64,000 bases of DNA, taken from Clostridiales bacterium (GTDB lineage Bacteria; Bacillota; Clostridia; Peptostreptococcales; Acidaminobacteraceae). The notes under the pieces are model-generated. The model was not told the origin of the DNA and ran no database searches. It saw nothing but the letters and a program-made list of their open reading frames with translations. Positions 34,953 through 43,800 of the stretch are shown here, piece by piece (within the stretch, counting starts at the first letter, position 1; every line of letters begins with the position of its first letter). Location: NCBI GenBank assembly GCA_016342415.1, contig JAEIOD010000019.1:32264-96263 (forward strand), given 5' to 3'. The position numbers were made by a program, and so were the translations under genes.

Positions 34953-35323
34953 GTTATTTTTTTAGTTTTTTGATGAAATTTAAGTTGGTTACAATAAGGT
35001 CACAACTAACTCATAGTTTTGTTTTCTCGACATTATATAGTAGGAAGTTGAAAATATGAGTATTATACAATATAGCGATGTAACAAACTCAAACGAGTAA
35101 AAATGCCCAAAGTTGGCGATTTAGTGTGCATATTTCGTGGAATCTGAAATTCTTGTTTCGCTAACATATCATGGAAAAAAGGCTAAAAAAAGCATAATTT
35201 TTGAATAGGTAAAAACTCATGAAAGTGTGTGATACTAATATATTCAAGAGACTGATAAAATATTAACAAAGCTAATTAGAAATAAATGGAAGAAAAACAC
35301 TGAATATACGTTAAGGAGACAGT
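34953..35323 (+). other. Non-coding region after the recombinases
   Basis: There is no open frame of note. It holds the probable divergent copy of the structured element (34984-35088) and an AT-rich leader before the HNH gene with AAGGAG at 35313-35318. Confidence 0.5.
34984..35088 (+). repeat. Probable divergent fourth copy of the structured element
   Basis: Arm 1 GTTGGTTACA (34984-34993) pairs with arm 4 TGTAACAAAC (35079-35088) at 9 of 10 positions and arm 2 ACTCATA (35009-35015) pairs with arm 3 TATGAGT (35055-35061) perfectly. Between arms 2 and 3 lies CATTATATAGTAGGAAGTTG, close to the block of copies 1-3. The end motifs AACGGCA and ACAACCTC are not clear here. Confidence 0.5.
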
Positions 35324-35692
35324 ATGCCAAAGAAGATTAGTCCTGGTAAAGGATGCAATAAACTAATCAATATGAAAGAGAATAGATGTCCATCATGTGC
35401 ACCAATAAAGAAAGCTGAAAAGGCTGAACATAATAAGAAGTATGACAAGAAGGTTAGAGATCCACGATTGGTAAACTTCTATCATTCGAAATCTTGGAAT
35501 ACAGTCAGGAAGTATGTTTTAGTTAGAGACAACCACCTGTGTCAAGACTGTTTGTAAGAGAATCACATAGCCTCTGCAGAGATAGTTCATCATAAGATTG
35601 AGATAAGAGATGACTTTTCAAGGGCTTTAGATCCCAATAACTGCGTGAGTGTATGTAAATCATGCCATAATAAGATTGATCACAAATATTAG
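35324..35692 (+). pseudogene. HNH endonuclease broken by one in-frame stop
   Basis: The frame runs from ATG 35324 (after AAGGAG) to TAA at 35555-35557, and resumes in the same frame at 35558 to TAG at 35690-35692. Together they give a phage-type HNH nuclease: CPSCAP, DNHLCQDCL, then after the stop EIVHHKIEIRDD (catalytic His pair), NCVSVCKSCHNKIDH. All zinc Cys pairs and the HNH core are present, so this is a recent nonsense mutation of an otherwise intact gene. Such genes precede the small terminase in Firmicute phages; no terminase follows here. Confidence 0.85.
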
Positions 35693-35696
35693 CAGA

Positions 35697-35739
35697 ACCC
35701 CCCTAATCCGACTAAAAAGTTGGGTAGGGGGTATTTTTT
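35697..35739 (+). terminator. Intrinsic terminator
   Basis: ACCCCCCTA (35697-35705) pairs with TAGGGGGT (35725-35732), with an inner stem (CCGACT/AGTTGG), followed by six Ts. It closes the phage-like region. Confidence 0.85.
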
Positions 35740-35835
35740 AAGTTTTTGGACATTTTAGTATGACCGCAGCCCCCTAGTTAAACTAACTATTCTCGTTTTT
35801 TTAGTGAAAGGGGGATTTGGTTTGTGACTTCAGAT

Positions 35836-36798
35836 TTATCTAATTGGTATTTTTATATCGTAGTTAGTCAGAAGTGATGTTATAAAAGTCTCTTTCAAAT
35901 CATTTAGGTTTTGTACTTCGAGTAACATAAGTGATTTTTCTAGCGTGTTTATATAAAACTCTTGTCCTAGTTCGAATTCTGCAATCCCTTTTCTAAAATA
36001 AATATAAGGTAGTAACTTCATATTAGACATTTCTCTAGATAAATTAATACCTTCCTCACAATATTTTATAACTTCATGATTAGAATCTAATAGGAAATTA
36101 AAATGTGCTAAATGGTAATATCCTTGTATTAGTAAAATTGAATTTTTAGAATTGAATTCATAATGTAGTTTTAAGTTTTCTATAGCGATATTAGTTATTT
36201 TAATTGCTGATTCTATTTCATTCAACCTTGATTTTGATAGAGCAAGTGCCAAAAGAAATCTAGATTCCAAAGGTGAAAAGAGATAATCTGAAATGTTTGC
36301 TTTAGTAACTCCTTTTTTTGTCATCCTTAAAGCAGAATAACAAGTCTGTTGACTTATCATTGCACTTGATATATCAACTTTATTTTTAAGCTTTGTTAAT
36401 TCGATGAGATATTCTAGTTGCTTAATATATGTACTCAAATGATGAGGTAGTTTTTTGTTTGTTTGCAGTGTTTTAATTTCTTTTATGAGGCTTTCGATTA
36501 ACTGAAGGTCATCATCATAAGAAGCTTCATTAATTTTTTCTCTTATTGAGTTTATAGACTCATCATTATGATATTTACATGAGTCCAGTATATTATCAAG
36601 ATTAATATTATAGATTTCACTTAATTTTATCAACGTATCATGCTTTGGGATTGTATAGCCTAACTCCATTTTTCTAAGTGTATCTGGATTAAGACCACAT
36701 ATAATTCTAATATTAGCTTTTGTTAATTTATTTTTTGTTCTTAGATTGTATAATATGTTCCCAAATTTATATAAGTCATATTCCAAACTTGTTACCAT
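35836..36798 (-). CDS. XRE-family regulator with TPR-like C-terminus (RRNPP-type)
   Basis: This 320-residue protein has an N-terminal helix-turn-helix (about residues 12-65; TKANIRIICGLNPDTLRKME) and a long C-terminal run of paired helices of TPR type (about 90-315). This is the plan of RRNPP quorum-sensing regulators (Rgg, PlcR), which bind a small re-imported peptide. The start ATG 36798 has AGGAGG at the proper distance. A 24-bp perfect palindrome lies in its leader, and a 54-codon secreted-peptide gene is transcribed divergently 106 bp away. Family placement is by architecture. Confidence 0.75.
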   Translation of the reverse strand: MVTSLEYDLYKFGNILYNLRTKNKLTKANIRIICGLNPDTLRKMELGYTIPKHDTLIKLSEIYNINLDNILDSCKYHNDESINSIREKINEASYDDDLQLIESLIKEIKTLQTNKKLPHHLSTYIKQLEYLIELTKLKNKVDISSAMISQQTCYSALRMTKKGVTKANISDYLFSPLESRFLLALALSKSRLNEIESAIKITNIAIENLKLHYEFNSKNSILLIQGYYHLAHFNFLLDSNHEVIKYCEEGINLSREMSNMKLLPYIYFRKGIAEFELGQEFYINTLEKSLMLLEVQNLNDLKETFITSLLTNYDIKIPIR

Positions 36799-36811
36799 AA
36801 TTTCCTCCTGA

Positions 36812-36835
36812 AAATCGCGTTTTAAAACGCGATTT
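36812..36835. promoter_or_regulatory. 24-bp perfect palindrome, likely operator
   Basis: AAATCGCGTTTT followed by its exact reverse complement. It lies between the ribosome site of the XRE regulator and its predicted promoter, in the shared region with the divergent peptide gene; autoregulation is likely. As RNA it could also form a hairpin in the leader. Confidence 0.65.
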
Positions 36836-36849
36836 CTTATTAATAAAAC

Positions 36850-36878
36850 ATTATATCATCATATAGGATGCAAGTAAA
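36850..36878 (-). promoter_or_regulatory. Promoter of the XRE regulator
   Basis: On the minus strand a consensus TATAAT (36855-36850) lies 17 bp from TTTACT (36878-36873). Transcription would start just before the palindrome. Confidence 0.55.
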
Positions 36879-36904
36879 TGAGTTTATAAAAGGAGAAAGT
36901 TGGT

Positions 36905-37069
36905 ATGGAAAAGAGTCTAAAGAAAATATTGGTATTATCTTTATTATTGTTAATGGTAGTAGTTCCATTACATTCAAATTTTAAACAAATAAAGTTGGAT
37001 CAAGAGTTTATATTAGAACAGTATGAAATTGCTGATAGCAAAACTGAAGATTTACCTGGAATTATTTAG
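36905..37069 (+). CDS. Secreted pheromone-precursor-like peptide (54 residues)
   Basis: ATG 36905 lies about 10 bases after AAAAGGAG. The 54-residue product has a basic start (MEKSLKK), a 17-residue hydrophobic core and an acidic, polar C-terminus ending in EDLPGII. This is the build of exported pheromone precursors; PapR, the PlcR ligand, is of similar size and ends in a peptide with Asp-Leu-Pro. It is divergent from the XRE-TPR regulator. A remnant signal peptide of a larger gene is the main alternative. Confidence 0.6.
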   Translation: MEKSLKKILVLSLLLLMVVVPLHSNFKQIKLDQEFILEQYEIADSKTEDLPGII

Positions 37070-37272
37070 AGAAAAGTAAAATGACTTTTTAAGAATTCTA
37101 TGTAATACAGGTATTATTTATTGATATAGTTTATGACTGATAAAAGATATCTATTAGGAATGCATTAGCATTATCTTATATGTATTAGTCATGTGACCAC
37201 TATATATGGTTAGTAGTCCCACTATATTTGAGTATCGTAAAAAATATTGATTTTTAGTTTATAAAACAATAT

Positions 37273-37300
37273 AACATCCAACAAAATTGGATGTTTTTTT
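37273..37300 (+). terminator. Intrinsic terminator ahead of the RHS operon
   Basis: AACATCCAA (37273-37281) pairs with TTGGATGTT (37287-37295) around CAAAA, followed by Ts. It sits only 48 bp before ATG 37348, so it either ends the peptide-gene transcript or acts as an attenuator in the leader of the RHS operon. Confidence 0.8.
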
Positions 37301-37347
37301 ATGAATTAGTATTAGTTGGGCTACTTTTGGAGTTGAAAGGAGAAAAA

Positions 37348-40300
37348 ATGAAACAAAACAACAAAACAATAAGTAGCATCGTATTAATCATAATAATGCT
37401 GCTTAGTTATTTACCAGTTTATGCGGAAGATAGTACCGGTATGGAGTCGGAAGTAATTTTAACGGTTACAAATGATAAAAATATTGCTGATGGTAATACA
37501 TCTGTAGATGGAAAAATCACAGCAACTGAGGACGCTCCAGCAGAAGGGGACGCTCCAGCAGAAGGGGAAGCTCCAGTAGAAGGGGAAGCTCCAGCAGAAG
37601 GGGAAGCTCCAGTAGAAGGGGAAGCTCCAGTAGAAGGGGACGCTCCAGCAGAAGGGGACGCTCCAGCAGAAGGGGAAGCTCCAGTAGAAGGGGAAGCTCC
37701 AGTAGAAGGGGAAGCTCCAGCAGAAGGGGAAACTCCAGCTGAAGGGGAAGCTCCAGTAGAAGAAGAACATATAGTAGAGGATTTACCATTAACTGAATAT
37801 ATACCGCTTATAGATATTAACTTATTGAATGATGTGGATTTAGAAACACAATTAGATGGATTAAGCTCAAAAGAAATCAGCAAAGTACTAAAGAAGCTGG
37901 ATAAGAAAAAAGCTGATAAATACTTAATAAAGAAGTATGGATTCACTCAAGACCAAGTTGATGGATTAACTTACATAATGAATAAGAATGGTAATCTATT
38001 TGAGATTGTAGATTATAAACTTAAACCAGTGTTGTTATCACCTTCAGAAGCGAAAAGCTCAATTGAATCAAGTTGGAAAACATCAATAATCGATATTGAA
38101 TCAGGGCAAATGATTGATGAAAAGTTACTTGAGAATCAAGAAGGCAATTCTAATAAAGAAAAAAAGGATAAAGAAGATAAAAAATATAAAGATGATAGTT
38201 CTGTAAATTCATATGAAAATTCTATCGCACTCTTTGAGCGAACAGAAGAAAGAGACCTTTACACAAAGAATTTTGCTATGAATGATGGAACAACAAGATA
38301 TGAAGTAGCTAATTCTCCGGTACATTATCTAGATGGAGAGGAATATAAAGATATCGATTTAAGGATAAAACCTGTTGATTATGAAAGCTTTGATATTGCT
38401 ATAACAGAAAATACTTTCAAAACATATTTTAACAACTACGACAGTTTAGATAATGATGTCTTTGTTAGATATGAAAAAGAAAATAGTGAAGGAACTGTTC
38501 GATATATTGATTTTATTATGCCTGAAGGTAATCCTACTGGGCAGATTGTAAATGAAAACAAGATGTTATATCAAAATGTATTCCCAAATGTTGATTTGGA
38601 ATATTTCATTGGTATTGAAAGATTAAAAGAAAACATTTATGTAAAGGCACCAATAGAATCATATAATTTTAAGACCATATTAGATTTTACTGGGATGACA
38701 CCAACAGTATTAGCAGATAAATCTATTGAGATTAAAGATAATGAGACGAATGAGGTTCTTTGGTACATTGCTAAACCTTATGCAGAAGACAGTGGTTTAG
38801 ATCAATTGATTACCTATGATCTCCATTATGAATTAACAGATATTGCTTATGAAGGAAGAATTGTTAAACAATTAGAATTAGTCTTTAATGATCAACAGTT
38901 CTTAGAAAATGCTGTTTTCCCGATTATAATTGATCCAACAATATTTCCTAAAACAGATAGTTACGGAATGATTAATTCAAGTTCATCTAATACTTACTGG
39001 GGATCATCTCATCCATATTTAATTTATGGAAGTCCTAATGGTTATTCAGATACATATGTTGATTATATACACTTTAATTTAGCTCAAGTTCCTACAAATT
39101 CATATGCTGATTTAGCTGAGGTTCAAATATATTCTTCTGGAAGTTTGGGGTCAGATGTTTATTCGCCTTATACCATGAAGAGGTTAACATCTCAATTTCA
39201 ATATAAGACTTGGAATAATAGAGCATCTGTAAGCAATTCAAATGCAGTTGTTTGGAATACAAGACCGACGGATACAAAATTCTTTAGAGTTACAAATATG
39301 ATGAACGATGCATTGAATTCAGAGTTCTACGGATTTGAGATTAGTGGTGATAGAAATGCAGGTACTGGATTCTATGCTATGAAAGAAAATCCTGCTAAAC
39401 TAATTTTGACATATCAACAATTGGTTCCACTTTCAATCGATAGAATGGTAAATGTCTCAGATGGTTACAAATACATCAACAAAACTTCGGGTGTATATCA
39501 GATTTTCATCAATGCACAATCAGGTTCGTCGCTAAAAACGTCAATGCATATTACACCATACAATGAACAAGAAAGAACTCTTTATAGTAATGTATCTACT
39601 AATATGTCGCCTGTATTCTCTGTTGATTTTTCTACAATTCCTGATGGACCATTTACTCTGAGGTTTGAAGTAAATGATGGTAGACAACCTACTGCAAAGA
39701 AATCCTTTACATATTATCTTGATAATAACGGACCAACTATATCAAACTTTGCAGTTACTAGTACAATGAATCAATTAACAGCTAATGTTACTGCTATAGA
39801 TGAAGGATATGGAACGAGTGGTATTTCATATGCATATTCATTAGATGGTGTTGAATCACCCTATGAGCAATCGACAAGCAAAGTGTTTACAGGATTAACA
39901 CCAGCTAAGAGTTACACAGTTGGAGTTACAACTAAAGATAGCTCAAACTTGACAACTACAGAAACAAAAATTGTTAATACACTTGCAAAAACACCGACTC
40001 TATTAGTTGATAATCTTACACCAACAGGTTTAGATATTAACTTTACTGAAGGTAATGGATCGGATGTAAAATATCAGGTGATGTTTGATTCACAATACGT
40101 ACAAGCTGATGGAACTTTATCAAATCAGGCTGCATGGATAACTGCTACAAATAATAAAGTATCAGTAACAGGACTTACTGGCAATACCAGTTATAACATA
40201 AAAGCAAAAGCTAGTAATTTAGATATCGTTGAAACAGCATACAGTACAGTAATCATTGGTAAAACGAGTGCTGAACTACCAGACAATATTACAAATGTTC

Positions 40301-40863
40301 AATTTAGTATTGTTGAGAATAAGTTGAATATCAACTGGGATCCAATTAATAATATCACTGGATATGAGTTAAATATTAACGGAACTATAGTAGCTGTAGC
40401 TACAAATTCTTATATAGTAACCGATACTGTTGACACATTACAATATACTATTCAAGTGCGCGGTGTAAATGATGGTGGTGCAGGCGAATGGACAGTCGCA
40501 CAATCTATAACACCAGCCAATTCAGTTGATTTACAAATTGTACAAAACAAAGACTATTTAATCACTATAAAAGTAAAGAATACAAATGACTTTTCTAATA
40601 AAGTTTATAGAGTTCTTTATGATCCATTAAGTCTTACTTTAAAAGATGGAAGTGCTTATACTAAAAACCTTGAAACGACTGCACAATCGATTATGGGAGA
40701 AGATGTAACTATTTTATCAGTTTCATCAGGTGTTATAGAGTTCACTATTTCTAAAACCGTACCAGAAGGATATTCTTATACAGGACCGGTTAATGTTATT
40801 AAATTTACAGGTCTAAAAAATGAGAACACTAACATCAAACTTGAATTAGAAGAGGAGAAATAA
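37348..40863 (+). CDS. Secreted DNRLRE/fibronectin-type protein with acidic repeat tract
   Basis: I place the start at ATG 37348 after GAAAGGAG; the frame open to 37291 begins inside a terminator. The 1171-residue protein has a signal peptide (about 1-27), 13 hexapeptide repeats of the (D/E)AP(A/V)EG type (residues about 62-139), a Lys/Asp-rich linker, a DNRLRE-like domain (about 525-690) and beta-sandwich modules like fibronectin type III (about 790-1060). DNRLRE domains commonly occur with WapA/RHS-type wall proteins, and the RHS gene follows directly after the stop codon. It is probably the wall or delivery partner of the RHS protein. Confidence 0.78.
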   Translation: MKQNNKTISSIVLIIIMLLSYLPVYAEDSTGMESEVILTVTNDKNIADGNTSVDGKITATEDAPAEGDAPAEGEAPVEGEAPAEGEAPVEGEAPVEGDAPAEGDAPAEGEAPVEGEAPVEGEAPAEGETPAEGEAPVEEEHIVEDLPLTEYIPLIDINLLNDVDLETQLDGLSSKEISKVLKKLDKKKADKYLIKKYGFTQDQVDGLTYIMNKNGNLFEIVDYKLKPVLLSPSEAKSSIESSWKTSIIDIESGQMIDEKLLENQEGNSNKEKKDKEDKKYKDDSSVNSYENSIALFERTEERDLYTKNFAMNDGTTRYEVANSPVHYLDGEEYKDIDLRIKPVDYESFDIAITENTFKTYFNNYDSLDNDVFVRYEKENSEGTVRYIDFIMPEGNPTGQIVNENKMLYQNVFPNVDLEYFIGIERLKENIYVKAPIESYNFKTILDFTGMTPTVLADKSIEIKDNETNEVLWYIAKPYAEDSGLDQLITYDLHYELTDIAYEGRIVKQLELVFNDQQFLENAVFPIIIDPTIFPKTDSYGMINSSSSNTYWGSSHPYLIYGSPNGYSDTYVDYIHFNLAQVPTNSYADLAEVQIYSSGSLGSDVYSPYTMKRLTSQFQYKTWNNRASVSNSNAVVWNTRPTDTKFFRVTNMMNDALNSEFYGFEISGDRNAGTGFYAMKENPAKLILTYQQLVPLSIDRMVNVSDGYKYINKTSGVYQIFINAQSGSSLKTSMHITPYNEQERTLYSNVSTNMSPVFSVDFSTIPDGPFTLRFEVNDGRQPTAKKSFTYYLDNNGPTISNFAVTSTMNQLTANVTAIDEGYGTSGISYAYSLDGVESPYEQSTSKVFTGLTPAKSYTVGVTTKDSSNLTTTETKIVNTLAKTPTLLVDNLTPTGLDINFTEGNGSDVKYQVMFDSQYVQADGTLSNQAAWITATNNKVSVTGLTGNTSYNIKAKASNLDIVETAYSTVIIGKTSAELPDNITNVQFSIVENKLNINWDPINNITGYELNINGTIVAVATNSYIVTDTVDTLQYTIQVRGVNDGGAGEWTVAQSITPANSVDLQIVQNKDYLITIKVKNTNDFSNKVYRVLYDPLSLTLKDGSAYTKNLETTAQSIMGEDVTILSVSSGVIEFTISKTVPEGYSYTGPVNVIKFTGLKNENTNIKLELEEEK
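37531..37764 (+). repeat. 18-bp tandem repeat tract, 13 units
   Basis: Thirteen 18-bp units of the form GA(A/C)GCTCCAG(T/C)AGAAGGG encode EAPVEG, EAPAEG or DAPAEG (one ETPAEG, one EAPVEE). The order of variants shows block duplication (DAPAEG-DAPAEG-EAPVEG occurs twice). The number of units is likely to vary between strains without changing the frame. Confidence 0.95.
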
Positions 40864-43800
40864 ATGAATTTCAAATTCAAAATAAAATCGACTAGAGTCA
40901 TTTTGTTGATGTGTTTGATTGTAGCTTTTACATCAGTTTTAAGTTACGCACAAACTACTGATGATACAGAAAAGTATATAGATCAATTAATCAACAATAC
41001 TCAAAATAGTATAGTATTACAAAACTCAGGTACAGAATACGTTAATCCGTTCCATGGTAACTTAAATCTTAAATATGTGGACATGAGTTTACCAGGTATT
41101 AATGGATTAGACTTCAATTTGATTAGAGAATACAATTCGCATAGTGCATATGCATTTGATATTGATCAAGGTGTCGTGACAGATTCACAAGACAAGATCA
41201 GATCCAATATTGGTGCAGGTTGGTCTTTCAATATTCCCTATGTAAAAGAACTTGGGACTTCATTTCAAGTTAACTTAGGTGAAAAAGGAAATTATTTAGT
41301 TGAAGATCTTGGAACGACAACGACACAAGCTGTCATTAAAGGCTATGAAAATCATACAATGAATTTCTACGCATTACCTGATAGAACAGAGTGTGTAGTT
41401 AATGGTCAGCAAGCTATATTGGTTTATGAACTTGGAAATGGTACTAAGTACTATTTTGGTGATGATTTAACCTTAATGGCAATTAGAGATAGATATGGCA
41501 ACCAAATTACTTATGAATATACGGTTACGTCAAATAGCTTAAATAGACAACCTGATAACATTTATACAATTACTCGTATTACTGATACTTTAGGACGTGT
41601 AATAAACTTTAATTACACAACAACTGGTTTAGTGGTATCTGTAACAGGAGAAGGGAAAACACAATCAGTAACATACGTTTTTGATAAGTTTTCAGATATT
41701 ACAAGTTTAAGACCTGAGATTATCCCTTCTTTACTAGTAGATTCTGATAGAGTATTAAAATCAGTTACTAACACAGCTGGCATGACTACTGCTTATACTT
41801 ATAATGTACAAGCTGGTCGAAAAAATGATACAGGTAAAACGATTACAACTGAGACAAAAGATATTTTGTATGCTTTGGTTGATTCTGTCAGTCAACCAGG
41901 CGGACTTAATACAAAATATGAGTATATAACGAGTATTAGAAATAATGGTTATGGAGCAGCAGAGTTTTACAAGATAAGTAAAAGGTTTGATGAAATACCG
42001 AGTAATGTTCATACTTCATATGTAGCCAATACAGCAACTTATGGTTATTCTTTTGATGCTGGTGGTGAGTATGACGGTTATCCAAATTACAATAATACAA
42101 CTTTGAGTCCGTTACCTGATGACTTCAGAGTTAGAGTCGCAGTTACAACTGAGAGTGGCTTAACTGACTATGTCGGCGACAAAGACTTAAAAATTGTTGA
42201 GATTTTATCAACAACAGATAAATTGGTAACAAAGGAAACTAAGAAATATGACAACAAGGATAATGTTATTTCTGTTACTACTGAAATAAGTGATCCAACG
42301 ACTTCAAATGACCCAATTGTTTCAACTCAATTATTTGAGTATGATACCAAAGGTAGAAAGACTGGTGTATGGGGAACACAAACACCAACAACTATAGATG
42401 TTGAAGGTAACTACGTCCCATCAAATGATGAATATAAAACAACTATTTTATACGATGATAGATTTAATATTCCAACAAGTACAAAATACAAACAAGATGT
42501 AGATACTACTATTGAAAACAAGAATGTTCTATCTTCAGATGGTAAGGATATTCTGACATCAGAAATGTATGAGAATAACATCTTGAAGTCGAAAACCAGT
42601 TTTGTTTATGACTCATTTGGAAATCTAACTGCAAACAGTATTTATGATGATTCTATGAATAAACAAATGACTAACTATTTCAGTTATGCTGATACTGGTA
42701 AGAATGCGTTTGTAACTAGAAGCTGGACAGACGCATTTACTGATATAGATGGAATTGTGGTGCCAAGCATACAAACAACCAGTACTTATGATTATTTTGG
42801 TAATCAACTGACAACTACTGATGCCAAAGGTAATGTGACTGCGGTTGTGTATGATAATTTGAATAGACCAACAACAGTGACCAATCCTGATAATACAACA
42901 GTTGGATTGGGATATACAATTAACTCAAATGGATTCTATATTACTAAGACTGATGAGCTAAATAATCAATTTAAATTAGTTTATAGTAGTTTAGGTCAAT
43001 TGTTACAACTTGTTGATTTAAAAACTAACAATGTTCATGTAACGAATGAATATAATAGTATTGGCCAGTTAATAAAGTCGACAGATGCTCTTGGTAATTA
43101 CTCTGTAAATACTTATTATAAAAGTGGAGAGAAAGAAACCAGCAAATTCTATGCATCAGATAATACTCTGCTAAACTCTCAAAATTTCAAACGAGAGATT
43201 GGTGTTGAGAATGGTAAATATACAACACTAACGACTGAAACAATTGGTGATGTAAATGCACCAACACAAAGAAAAACAGCTTATGTCAATAAATATGGGT
43301 TACTCGAGAAAAATGTTGTAACTGTAAATGGATCGCTTGAAACTGAAAACTTTACTTATGATTATATCGGAAGAAATATTACATTTACATCAGCTCGTGT
43401 GAATGATGAAGCATTACAAGTGCCTTACTCATGGAAGAAGGAATATGATTATGCTGGTAATGTGATTAAGTTCTTTAATGCTGATAGTGATTACGCTACA
43501 AGTGTTTATAATGCATTAGGTCAACTAACAGAGTCATATGACTTTAAGAGTGTTAAATCCGCGACACCATATGCAACAAAAAATACTTATGATAAAATTG
43601 GTAGACTAATCAAAACAGAAATTCCTTTTGATACAATCGATGGACAAGTTAAATATTCTGTCAAAGAATATAAGTATGATGCCAATAACAATCTAGTAGA
43701 AGAAAGAACAAGTAACAATAAAGTTACAGAATTAGAATCGTTTAATATTAAAAAGTACGAGTACGACAAGCGTAATAGACTTGTTAAGGTAACACTTGAA

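Noticed and set aside
37419..37946. Three long minus-strand frames opposite the 18-bp repeat tract
   Set aside because: They are by-products of the in-phase repeat, which keeps all frames open; they have no ribosome sites and low-complexity products.
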